Shown here: positions 53,675 through 64,000 of the stretch, one piece after another
Layout of the letters: each line of letters opens with the position of its first letter
Numbering within the stretch: the stretch's first letter is position 1
DNA from: Angiostrongylus vasorum
Taxonomy: Eukaryota > Nematoda > Chromadorea > Rhabditida > Metastrongylidae
Direction of reading: 5' to 3'
DNA: 64,000 nucleotides
Assembly: GCA_018806985.1 (NCBI GenBank)
Contig: JADANN010000058.1
Location: forward strand, 310,001-374,000
The notes under the pieces: generated by a model
Told to the model about the DNA's origin: nothing
Database searches by the model: none
The model's input: only the letters and a program-made list of their open reading frames with translations
Made by a program: the position numbers and the translations under genes

Positions 53675-56600
53675 GTAGTTTGGAAGGGTAGAATTATGAG
53701 AAAATTAGATTTAGAATTATAAAAGAGAAATTATGATGAAAGTTAGCTGTGTAAATTACAGTGTAGAACAGAGTAAGTACGCTTCAGAAGACTTCCGTCT
53801 CTTTAGCACTGCTTGGTCTTTAAGTTCCTTCTTTTTGTATTTCAGGAATTCATTGATTACAGTAACTTTGAGAGATGAACAGTTTCAGTAATTTCTTAGC
53901 CAGTAACGTATTCTACGAATTCACTGGTGCGTTTCCCAGAATTTCAGCTTCTTTCTACGGGCCATTTTCCACATTCAGTGGACTTGCTGAATGTGTCTAC
54001 ACTTTATTTTTAGTATCTGTGTTCACTGGTTCTCGTTGAGCTATGCAGCATTGTCCCATCTTTAAACTTTAGGCTACAATATAACCTATTTATTTGTCAC
54101 ATCTCACTGAAATTTGCTTGGCTCTTCAAATAACATATTGGGAGTTGTGGATTTTACAATATATTTGCGAATAAGATCCAACATTTATGCGAGCCCAATA
54201 CGTCTACCCCCTTTTTCCCCCATGTCTCGTTTCTTACAACTGTCATCCATGGATGTTGTCGCGTTTTAGCACTGAATCGGCTGCAGTCTGAGGATTCGTG
54301 ATTTTCTCTCCCGTTCTTTTCACTGGTTCTCAATGCTGCACGAGTGTGGTTTCCGTTAGAATCCCGTACCATACTGCTTGCTTTGTTTTCTAAAGTTGTA
54401 AGCACAGATAATCACTGGCTGTTAGGGATTGAAGGAATGTTGGCTACTTTGCGACTAGAATCCTTACAGAACTGCAACCATTTTTGTAAAAACAGTAGTT
54501 CCTATCATTAGCGAAGGATCGTAGGCGATAAAACAAGACAGATTCCCGGCTTTGTTGGTTAACACGGCAAGGACTAGATTTCACAGAATAACAAATCTAT
54601 TATTTACACATATCTGTCGTAGAAGCTCGTATTTCCAATAGCAAAGCGATTGAGCAAAGTGGATTTCATACAGCACAACACACTAGAACTCCGAAATCGT
54701 TGATATTGAAGGCTGCTGCTCTTGTGTAAAAAATTTTTAAACAACTTTTCATTATTTCTTATAGTTCAGGTTGAAAGAATTGGAATGGGAAAACATTTTA
54801 TAAATTTTATGAGCTCGTAGAGCGATAAGTGAACTCTTTGTGCAACCTTGTCACGTTTACGAGTCATGAACTACCCTAGTTATCGAAAATTTATCGCCAG
54901 AGTCACCAGAGAGCCACATGCGCTAAAATTTATAAGTAGCTAGATAATTTCTTATGCGGTTCGTGTGACGTCTAATGGTAAATCTTTATGATGTCGATGA
55001 CGGAACAACACGAAAAGCATTAATCGACGCCACCAGGGTCGAGCTGCTAAGATCTTATCAAGAATTTGCATATCTACACCGCTTTTCGACTACTGCATGA
55101 ATATTCATTGAATCTCTTTCGACGGAGGTCTGCCTTAGATAGGATTTCTTTAATGCGGTTACGCCTCCACTTTCATGGAGAAATTCCTTAGACTAAGCTA
55201 ATGATTGAAAAGGGTAAAAAGAAAATAAAAAGTGGTTTAAAAATTGAAGCCAGAGAAAAGTTGAAAATTATCGACGTACTTTATGTTTTTCTCTTGCGAA
55301 ACTTTAATGTTATGATTATCCCAGTCGTCGATAAAATCTTAGCGAGTTAAACAGCAACTGAGATTTGTCATAATAGTTTTCTAATGATTTAAAAATTTCT
55401 GAAGTTAAAGATATTCTCGCTAACAATTGTTATGCTCCGACAGGTAAATACTTGGATTACAATAGAACCATATGTCCAAGATGTGGTTTCTTCTAGATGA
55501 AAACAGGAGCTACATAGTTTAGATTGCTCAGTCGCACAAGTCATACGTAACAGAGTTGATTAGCTGATAACTGTTGTTGTTACTGTAGTTTTGCCGGCTA
55601 TCATTTCAGTTATGGGAAGTACTTAATGTTTCAATCTAACCACAAACCTCACTTCTCTTGAACGAGTTCGCACAATTTTCGCAAAGGTTTCCTTGATTTT
55701 CACGGATTTTCCCAATAGATTTCTCTTTCCAGGGTTTTTTTGAAATCATTTTCTGTCGAACTTTTGACTCTTATGTGACCTTCAGTTTCCTTTTCAGTTG
55801 GTTCAAAGACGTTGTAAGGTTTTTCTGTGTCGATATCTCATGCGGTTTTTGTTCCGTGAAAGATTATTTTGTTGTCCGTCTCCAGCCGTTTTGAAGGGGT
55901 CGTCATCAATTTTATCTCGACTGTTTTTCATTCCCTTATCTCTTTTCCTTCAGACATCTACAAGTTGAGACGAATTCTTGGATAATTAACGAGCTTTACA
56001 TTGGTAAAATGCTGTTTTACTAGATGACAATGTCACATTCATTGTTTTGATGTAATTGTCCAATCGAGGTGTTCAAATCATGTTTAGTTCCTATGGTGCT
56101 CCTAGAACTCATCTGTGAAATCTAGAATGAATTGTTTCTTATTCGGGTATTCACGCCGATCTTAGAATGATCGTTTTGAAATTTACTAACAAATAAAAGC
56201 AGTCTACTGAGTGGAACTTCTGAAACGAACCCACCTCCGACACACACCTCAATGTTGTCCTTGGAACGGAGGCTACTGCTGCATAATGATGTTTGCTACC
56301 GATTGTAAAACTGACACTTCGCGAAAGACGACCAGTGTATGCTATTAAAACATATGCTCATTATCTCCTACTCAGTCACCGACCAAACGAATCGCGCACC
56401 TTGAAGACGACCGCTTCGGAGGAGAGTTCTTGTCCATGGCACTTTTAATTTACACTTTGTCGTCGGAACACAGAAGTTGAGTACGTCAACTGAAGTTGAA
56501 CAACCAACGAATTAAATCATACTCTTTAGTTGTGTATAACGTAGTGGTAGTGAATCATGAAATTGGTAGCAAATTTGTGTGGAATCACCACACTTCCGAT

Positions 56601-57249
56601 CTACGAGGGAAACCACTGCCACGGTTATCCCTGTACTCCAAGAAGAATTCATTTGACCAGAATTCAACAACGTTCATAATGGTGTGAAAATCATGAAGTC
56701 ATGGGACGAAAATAAAGGCTATTAGGGTCTATGCATCCATGACAACGAAATACGGGCTTATTTGTTCCATTACGGCAATGTTCCGAGCTTCTTGTCCCAA
56801 ATACTCTTCTGAAGTCACTTCAAGTCTTGGTTGTAAGAGACTTTCTAAATAAGTCTCAGCAAACTAGTGTCGAATATTTGGTGAACTTATGCGGTAAGTA
56901 TGCTGAGTTAAAAAGGCTTTGTTCTCAATATTCATTCATCTTTAACAATGTTGCTTGTGCAACATATGGGCTGTTGTTTTCTTTCAACAGATTCTGCTTC
57001 CATTAATAACTCTTAAACTTAGACGTTTATGTTCCTACCGCATTTATCCCGATTTTCCGATAGTTCGTTTCTTATTTGGTATTTCCTCCGAGGTTTAAGA
57101 TGTTACGGTGCATAACTCTGTGTGTCCAGCTTGAAGAATTCATGATAATCATAAATTGTGCATCGAGAAGTTTCGATGCTCCATCTTTGTCCAACCTTAT
57201 GTGGTCAGTTGCTGTAAAGTGTTCACTTAAATTGTTTTCGTTTAGCTGA
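53675..57249. other. 3.6 kb free of recognised repeats
   Basis: The largest stretch without any of the repeat families. No convincing exon chain was seen on either strand. Together with 50701-52107 and 52323-53386 it may be intronic sequence of a long gene. Confidence 0.4.
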
Positions 57250-57370
57250 ACTAACTGGGAGAGACAGGCGAAACGAAGGATTCGCATGATGTGGTGATGA
57301 ACGCGTTAGCCCCCAGAAAGGGTAATAGCGCATTCGTTCTCCACTGTCCACAACTGCGGTCCGGAAGTGG
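57250..57370 (+). mobile_element. Element B core fragment
   Basis: GAGAGACAGGCGAAACGAAG, GATGAACGCGTTAGCCCCC and AACTGCGGTCCGGA. It then switches to a SINE-A-like block near 57410 (ATGGCTCACCGAGCTTC, AAATTAGTACCGGACG). Confidence 0.75.
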
Positions 57371-57554
57371 TGCAGATCATCACGAGCACGGTTCTGCTTC
57401 TATTCCGCACATGGCTCACCGAGCTTCTTTACCCTCTACGATCAGAAAATTAGTACCGGACGTATCTGGGAAAAACACTCTGCAATCCAAGTGGGAACGC
57501 TCTAGCTCGGCTATCTCAGGACTCCAGAGAGAAGCCACTTGACTAGCATTCTAC

Positions 57555-57692
57555 AATAAGATGAAATGAAAATACTCAAGCAACAACCGAAGCCATACGT
57601 AGAGGTTGGAAAACTTTAGTGAGTTATGGATTCGAGAAAACGAATCGAATGTAAGAAATGCTGAGATCCGCACAGTAGATGTGAAAGACGCA
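57555..57692 (+). mobile_element. SINE-E 3' fragment
   Basis: Contains CTCAAGCAACAACCGAAGCC, GAGAAAACGAATCGAATG and GCTGAGATCCGCACAGTAG. Adjoins a partial element B copy. Confidence 0.6.
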
Positions 57693-57904
57693 TCGTATAA
57701 AAATAAAAAAAGAAGTGTTAGCAAAATGTAGCGGAAGCTCCGTTGCCTCTTTAGAAGTGTGCTCTTTAAACTCGTATTTGTACCCATTTTTTCCAAGCGT
57801 TCCTTTTCATTATTACTCATTAATGAATTTTTAACTCTTAATTGTCCACTATAGTTGTGAAAACGTTTCCTATGTGTTGAACTGTCACTGTAAAACTCCA
57901 TTAG

Positions 57905-58160
57905 GGTTTCCGAAGCTCAAAAGAATTTCGTCATTTCCATCTGGAAACCCGATGAAAACAATGGCAACCGTCGTGAAATGACTAAGCAAAGCACGATGGC
58001 AAACCTCCCTGCGAGGCGATGATGACCGGCAAGTGCTTGTGGTGAAATGGAAACGGATCTCCTAACTTTGGCTATATTTTTGGTTGACCAGTACAATAAA
58101 AGTGGAATGAAAATAGTGATGGTGCCCGCACAATTTGCGTTTATGGGTTGGCCCATAAAA
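57905..58160 (+). mobile_element. SINE-C diverged copy
   Basis: Contains GCTCAAAAGAATTTCGTCAT, CATCTGGAAACCCGATGA, CAAACCTCCCTGCG and GGTGCCCGCACAATTTGCG in SINE-C order, with internal deletions. The usual tail is replaced by GGGTTGGCCCATAAAAATAT. Confidence 0.6.
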
Positions 58161-58204
58161 ATATCTTAGTGTTCGCTATTTTCGGTGGAAATCGTTCAGT
58201 TGAT

Positions 58205-58412
58205 GTGAATCGAAGAAGTGTGAAGATCAATCCCGTTGACGGGTGATTGCTGATGGCAAAAAGATCGATAGAACTAGCTGAGAGACAGGCGAAACGAAGG
58301 ACCCGCATGGTGTGGTGGTGAACGCGTTACTCCCCGGAAAGGACAATAGCGCGTTCGTTCCCCACCATAGGCACCTGCGGTCCAGAGTTTTGCAAATATC
58401 TCAGCTTCGTTG
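58205..58412 (+). mobile_element. Element B copy
   Basis: GATCAATCCCGTTGACGGGT, GAACTAGCTGAGAGACAGGC, core, then TTTTGCAAATATCTCAGC. Close to consensus and probably young. Confidence 0.82.
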
Positions 58413-60602
58413 AAGTGTGAAGAATTAGTGCACTCCACAGGCACCCTATACCACTACGACATGGTTTTTACATTTCTCGCCTTCAATTTTCTTCATTACA
58501 GTGGATCCTTTAAGCTTTCTTTACAACCATCCATTATATTACTTCTGGAGCGAATTTCTTGTCTGGCTTTCAGATTTCTATCAGTAATTTCCTTCGCTGC
58601 TCTGCTATTCTTGTATTGATTCATTGCCCTTGCTTAGCTTCCTCATATCGATTTCCTACCGTTCACTCTTCACCATCTGTCTGCATGCGGCTACTCATTC
58701 GGCTCAGGCTTCAGGATGGTCCTCCATCGGCTCATTGTTTTACTCTTTTACTGCCCACTTGCAACCCATTCACTACATCAGCTTTTTTTCATTCGTTTTT
58801 AAACTACTTTTTTATATTATAAACGCTTCTTTTCTCGACTTTGCACTTTATTAGCCTTTGGGAGAAGAAATGTCATGATAAAAACAACGCTGTGGGGTTC
58901 CAATTCTGTTCATATTCCTCATATCATTTTAAAATCTAGTGGCCAAGGTGCAAGTTGATAAGGACAACTTTTTTTAGTCAGCCTTTTTCGTGCTGCATAA
59001 TTTCAGTAATAAAAATAAACGAAAGAGTAGCAGGGACTGATATCCCTCTTAAACGTTGGACTAAAAAATCGACAATAAGCCATGCGACAAAAGATTTTTC
59101 GAATTTAGTTATTCATGAGCTCATCGAAACGTTTATTGATATTCAAAGAGTAAGGAAAAAAACACCGTCATGAGTTCCCACTACTAAGAGTGATGATTTC
59201 CTTTCGGACTAGCAATGCTTCCTTCGTAATGCCTTCATTATGAATACTCGGTGTGGAGACTTTGCTGCTGTATAGCTTTATAATCAAGGTTAAATTGTTT
59301 TAACCACAGTTGCTAGTTTTTTTTCCCTCAGATTTTGATTACAACAAATTGGCGTCTATTTAATTGGTTCCAATTGTAGGCTCTCTGTCGCAGTCCTCAT
59401 ATCCTTGTATTTGGCACTTATCGCTTTTCTTACGCTATTTTTTTCGCAACAAAGCCGTACAGCAGGAGTTGGCTTTTCCATCACACTTAATTTCTTCATA
59501 TGTTTATCGGTCACAAATTATATACCTCTACTTTGAGGTGAAAATTTTACACCACTTGCGTAGCACTATGATAAGTTCATCGTTAACCTTAACGTTAACG
59601 TTACGATTCCTGACGAGGTTAACACCAACGAGGGAAGTCACTTTATGCAATTTAAAGGTATTCAGTAGAAAAGAAATAACATATGTAAATCGTTTCCACC
59701 GCGTCACATCCTTGTTTACCTGTGTCACCTGTAGTGCTTTTAGGCATTAAATGACTTAATACCCTCTATTAGTCCCTCTTACGCGAAAAAGCTTCGCCAA
59801 GATTACTGCTCTGAATCCCAAGGAGTATTTCCACATTTTTTCCAGTGGCAGCCTATATTTTTGTGATTTATTGCGAGAAAACAGCCAAGTGTATCCCACC
59901 TTTTTGGAGTCTGGGGTATTTTGATGAGTACTCTCGCAGAGGGGTTCAGACGAAGTTGAAGTGCATAGATTTTGGAGGTAACCTACTCCACATTCTTTCA
60001 TATGACTAGTCTAGGCGTTTGGCAAATCGATGAGCAGGATACAATTTGCAGACACGCAAGCACACTTTTGAGCGAATGCTTGTGTGTGATTACATGTTTA
60101 CTATAGGGATTAAGTCTGTCCGGTGAAGTAGAAAGCGTAGACTCATCCCTATTAATCAGGGATTTTTCCGTACGGAAATGCTGAAGTGGGAGAAAGGTGA
60201 AGCAGTTAATCTTTCCCTAGAGCTAACAGGCGATTATAATGAGGTTCCTTTTAATGTCTGGGGATAGAATTATCCTCCGGACCCTTCTTGAGTTCTTACA
60301 AAACAACTACAGCAGTGAAACGTTGCCATTAAATCGAAGCCAACACGATAAGAGCTGGAACAGCGACCGACATTCAGGAGATGGAAAGCGTCGATCCTGA
60401 TGTACGACTACGCGCGTCGTTATCTTCATTATTCATAATATTCATCTTCATTGACGAGACAACTTTAGCCAGTAAAGAGACGGTTAAAAAAACCGTTAAT
60501 GATTTTGTTGGTCTAAAGATCCAAACTATCAGCTCTACTAGACTGCATATTATATAATCAGTAGGAAAAAATGTTCGATTACAACGTTTTTTTTTGCTTT
60601 AA
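58413..60602. other. 2.2 kb, no recognised features
   Basis: Contains several open frames of 70-130 codons (for example 59364-59750) without splice support or family resemblance. 61275-62004 and 62791-63670 are similar; in the latter, an ATG at 63320 runs 16 codons to an ATG|GTAAGT donor, and a TTAACAG acceptor lies at about 63598. Confidence 0.35.
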
Positions 60603-60965
60603 TTGGCAATGTCTATTGAAAATATCCTTGAAGAGTACGAAATTTTGCAGCTGTGCTCGCTTGCTCAGCACCAATGTTGTTTCGGGAATCGGCAGTCACG
60701 TTGCACTCCCGACATCCTAACAAGGCTGTCGCTGGCGCGGTGTTCGCTTTTTTCCCAGTTAGGATCAATATGCACTGGAGCGGTCAGAGCCATGGGATTG
60801 GATAAATCTTGTAATTGGGCAGATGTCCGGCCGGTCGGATGCGGTCAGATGGCTGCACTGCGAACGCACGGGATTATAGATCGTGAATATTTAGTGAACT
60901 TTCTCAGATCCCTTTTAATAGGTAATGTGGAATGGGTGAGCTATTTCACATCGAGTTTTGATTAA
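60603..60965 (+). CDS. hypothetical ORF of 120 codons, possible exon
   Basis: Longest non-repeat, non-low-complexity open frame in the last 20 kb: MAMSIENILEEYEILQLCSL onward, Cys-rich in its first half. It is GC-richer than its surroundings, and another frame is also open through the middle, so openness partly reflects composition. Internal candidate splice sites exist (TTTTGCAG near 60650, ATAG|GTAATG near 60920). No family recognised. Confidence 0.2.
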   Translation: MAMSIENILEEYEILQLCSLAQHQCCFGNRQSRCTPDILTRLSLARCSLFSQLGSICTGAVRAMGLDKSCNWADVRPVGCGQMAALRTHGIIDREYLVNFLRSLLIGNVEWVSYFTSSFD

Positions 60966-61184
60966 GAAATATTAGTTTAAAACGCGGTTTAATTGCAAAC
61001 ATAGACGCAGCCAAAACGAATAATTTTGTGCAAGAAAATTCATTGCACAGATCTCCCACATGATAAAAACGTCTGTGAAATGCAGAGAACCCGCCAAAAC
61101 TTAGCAAAGAACGGAATTCTCTGCTTTAATCGGCCTCACTGAGATGAACTATCAAGCTATCACACTGTATTTTTGCTTATTTAG

Positions 61185-61274
61185 TTGGGACTAGGACCTT
61201 ACGGTAGACAACAGATTTATGGCTCAGTGTTTATCGCTCGCAGACAAGGATGCTATAAATTTGCTGAAAAAGAG
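61185..61274 (+). CDS. candidate internal exon, unidentified gene
   Basis: 90 bp, phase 0 at both ends, between a TTGCTTATTTAG acceptor and a GAG|GTGAGA donor. One frame is open (LGLGPYGRQQIYGSVFIARR plus QGCYKFAEKE) while the other two contain stops. The residue mix looks like real protein, but I do not recognise the family. The next strong acceptor (CGACTTTCAG, about 61371) is followed by 28 open codons and a stop in the matching phase. Confidence 0.4.
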
Positions 61275-62004
61275 GTGAGATTGAGTGACAGCTCGAGCAA
61301 ATTTGTTAAGCATGCAAGTACCAGCGAATTTGATAAGTATGGAAAGTGATTCGAAAGCCCGACTTTCAGTTGATATTGAGTCGAAAGTCAGCACTAATAA
61401 ACAAATATTCTATTCTTATTCACCGCTTTGAAAGATCGAAACCAATTTGTTAATTTGTGTAGTTCTTAAGGACCGAGAATTTATTTGCTTAGCACAAACT
61501 AGTTTATCGAATCCTTGTCGACCCGTTCGTTAACCGTTTCGCCCTACTGCAATGTTGTTGTCCCTATTAGTGGCTGCAGCACTGATTCCACTGTCTTGCT
61601 CATTTAGTTGAATTTTACTAAGGTTGTCATAGTTCATATCTATAAGAATGCTATTAAAAGCTTGCAGAATCTATGAAATCACTAACAATCAGAATATACT
61701 GGGGGAAGTGCAGACAAAGGGTTTTGGATGTGATAATGATTTGACGAATTCTCATTGTTATCGAGCTGATATTGTTAAATTTACCATCTTATCTAAGCAT
61801 AATTTTTCGGTTAGCGCTTCAATGCTGATGATTTTTAGTTCAATAAAGGTGATTAAAGGCCTCGAATATGGAGCAGTACAGGTATATGGGATTTATACTA
61901 TTATTTATGAAACATACTGAGGTATGTAAAGGTTCTGCGATTCCGAAATCATAGCAATACAAAACGCTTCGCACTTGTTAAACATTTGCCCGACTTCTGC
62001 TTCC

Positions 62005-62250
62005 CACATCATTTCCATTGACGAGTGATTGCTGATAGCACCGATAGAGTAAAAAATTTGGGGAGAGAAAGTCAAAGCAAGGACCTCAGTCGGTTTGGTG
62101 GGTAGCACGTTTGCCCCCCGGTAAGGGTAGTCGCTGGTTCGAAGCCCAATCGGGATTCCGAGTTTTCTCATATATCCTTTCTTGCGGTTGTACTCCAGTC
62201 ATCCCTTACCATAAAAATAAGAATCGGCAGTACATAGAAAGCTGACGTTA
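62005..62250 (+). mobile_element. Element B relative with a clear tRNA-like core
   Basis: GACGAGTGATTGCTGATAGC, then GTCGGTTTGGTGGGTAGCAC, a CCCCCCGGTAAGGGTAG arm and CGCTGGTTCGAAGCCC (B box GGTTCGAAG). Right end CCATAAAAATAAGAATCGGC. It is the copy in which tRNA resemblance is easiest to see. Confidence 0.72.
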
Positions 62251-62622
62251 AAGACTATTTTTAGGGTCTTCTCATTCACTGAACGACAATGTAAATGGAG
62301 GTGACGAACAAAACCGCGCCCCGAGAGTGCTCCCAGTGGTCCTGTTGTTGGTCAATTTTAGCAGTTATTGCCGTTCTTGATAGAAAATTTCTGCAGCGGC
62401 GCTCTTGTTGTCATTAAATGAAGGGTTTTTCAGCGTCGAATAAGCCGTCAATCCACGAGATCGGTTGCCTCGTCACATCGCAAATGATAAATTGCGTGTC
62501 CTTCTCTCGCCATACTATACCATTCGTTGCCCATTACATTCTCGTTACCTTGATAATTGCACCAAGCAGCTGGTTCGCCTGACACGATAAAGCTTTGCAG
62601 GCGGGAATAAAAAGTGCAGTAA

Positions 62623-62790
62623 CTTTTATTTACTGCCTATTCTTTCTTCATGGCAAGGTACGATGTGAAATACAACCACTAGCGTGCTGAGATATGATCA
62701 AAACTCGGAACCTTAGTTGGACCTAGAACTCGTGCTTACCGTACCGCGAGCTCACATGGAATCCACCAGACTAACCGAGGCTCTTGCTTT
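62623..62790 (-). mobile_element. Element B copy, diverged
   Basis: Left end TTTATTTACTGCCTATTCTT then CATGGCAAGGTACGATGTG; AGCGTGCTGAGATATGATC; the core is rearranged. Confidence 0.68.
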
Positions 62791-63670
62791 CCGTTTCTGT
62801 TAGCCATGTTTTTACTCCGTCGCTGCTAGAAGTAATCAGCAGTAATTATTATTTTCCATTCGAGCAGTGCTTAACTCCAAAAGGTAGAACTCGGTGCAAA
62901 CACGAGGACCGACCCACATCGCGAGAAAGACCGCGTGTCGACGGTCGACTTGGACCATTGCTGCTCTATGGAAGGCGAAGGTGCCGCAACGTTAACCAGA
63001 TGAAAGTTTTATGAAAAGCTTAGCTTAATCGTGGAAAAAGGTATTCTCTACACATGGGAATTCCTATTATTGTGCACCGTTTTGATCTGGTGCGTGAAGG
63101 TTGTCGATGGAGAACACCACGTTTCTCCCCTTTCCTTATTGCGCGCCTTAATTTGCTTCTAATATGATCCCATTTTTCTTTGCACTGCAAGGAAAGCGTC
63201 TAGTCAGATGCTAAATTTAATTTCCTCCTCTGTGTTGCTCGATTTTCCGTTCACTTTTCGCAGTTTCTAAACCAATTTAGCTATCCTCTGCCAGAAACCT
63301 TTTTTATCCTGGAGTTTTCATGGTAATGGATGCAAAAATCCCTTCATCGCTTTCTTTTATGCTAATGGTAAGTTGTATTGATTTTTACTCTGGAGTTCAG
63401 TTGAAATTCCGTATGCATGTTAAAAAGTGCTTGTAAGAGTTTCAACTACTAAAGGTTATGGAAAAGGAGCTCCCTATCAGTCAAATGCTTAGCACTCATT
63501 CTGCAGATTGTGAGCTCCGGTTTGCTGAACAGTTGAAAGAATTCGCTTACAAATAATCATTTATATGGAAAACTTGCTTGTTAATTTCTCTTAACAGGTA
63601 GCACACTTATCCTTTCATTGAATTTTCTTCAATTTTTGCGCTTGAATAGCGATTCTTCTTTCTCCTGCTT

Positions 63671-63951
63671 AAAAGGATAAAAAGGATAGAGCTCTCGGCG
63701 TCGATCAATCTCTGAGGGTTGCGCCATGCATTCGACTTAATTAAGCACCGATGGAGGTGATTGAATGCATATCTGGCCTTTGCAATGACTCGAGGTGGCC
63801 TACCGATGTATTGAGCCTACTATCCTCCTAGACAAGTCTGGTACCAATTTGCTTACCCCTGAGAGATGGAGGGCCCTGGTGGGCCATGGGTGCAAGGATC
63901 GATTACATGTGTGTTGCAGGGCGCTTCTGACCATTGCGCCACGCGCGCCCT
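63671..63951 (-). mobile_element. SINE-A copy, approximate target-site duplication
   Basis: The plus strand starts AAAAGGATAAAAAGGATAGA and ends CCACGCGCGCCC. CTCCTGCTTA on the left and CTCTGCTTA on the right look like a duplication with one base difference. Confidence 0.88.
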
Positions 63952-64000
63952 GCATCTCTGCTTATCAAGTTTAAGTTCACTTACTATTTCACTTCTTATT

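Noticed and set aside
62095..62165. Possible functional tRNA gene near GGTTCGAAGCCC
   Set aside because: The same block recurs degraded inside 13 other element B copies, so it is repeat-derived.
62960..63014. YGRRRCRN peptide as a SUEL lectin exon following 50253
   Set aside because: No splice acceptor precedes it, and it is 12 kb away; resemblance is limited to three residues.

Overview
The window looks like nuclear DNA of a clade V (strongylid) nematode, most likely a hookworm-type parasite. The evidence is short AT-rich introns with TTTCAG/TTTTAG acceptors, and many decayed RTE-clade retrotransposons whose endonuclease/reverse-transcriptase fragments resemble those common in Ancylostoma and Necator genomes. 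No bacterial features, CRISPR arrays, rRNA genes or convincing functional tRNA genes were seen. Species assignment is inference.

Only one protein gene is recognised with confidence: a plus-strand, multi-exon gene for the bifunctional enzyme 6-phosphofructo-2-kinase/fructose-2,6-bisphosphatase (about 15.2-22.3 kb). Eleven exons reconstruct the kinase P-loop, the conserved NTTR region and the histidine phosphatase domain with its RHGE, E-x-D-A-G-x-C-E and SHQA motifs. Its introns carry nearly every repeat family in the window. One internal splice junction is out of phase by two bases under GT-AG rules, and the N-terminal exons are uncertain for the same reason.

The rest is mainly repeats. (1) RTE family 1: one near full-length copy (about 24.1-27.2 kb, minus), one 5'-truncated copy (about 5.85-8.2 kb, minus) and two plus-strand fragments (2.1-3.6 and 9.9-10.5 kb). 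All are broken and the RT catalytic FADD motif is altered where readable. (2) RTE family 2: three diverged plus-strand copies (10.9, 23.6 and 27.7 kb). (3) SINE-A: about 260-300 bp, with tRNA-like A and B boxes and a TTTATCC tail; at least 12 copies, three with clear target-site duplications and a fourth approximate. (4) SINE-C: about 390 bp, whose 3' end matches the last codons, stop and tail of RTE family 2; two copies have clean duplications. (5) SINE-E: about 310 bp, with the best A and B boxes. (6) Element B: 170-310 bp with a tRNA-like core and, in several copies, terminal inverted repeats; 14 copies. (7) Foldback MITE F at 16.5, 17.1, 28.7, 44.3-45.0 and 52.1 kb. (8) Repeat G, carrying a CAA microsatellite (20.2 and 46.4 kb). 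Family letters are mine.

From 41 to 64 kb a few isolated exon-like segments have good splice sites and coding-like translation: 41.69 kb, 49.97-50.25 kb (a signal-peptide-like start followed by a Cys motif), 53.39 kb (a signal-anchor-like start) and 61.19 kb. They may belong to long-intron genes that continue beyond this view, but none could be assigned to a family. Most other sequence is AT-rich intergenic or intronic DNA with nothing recognisable.
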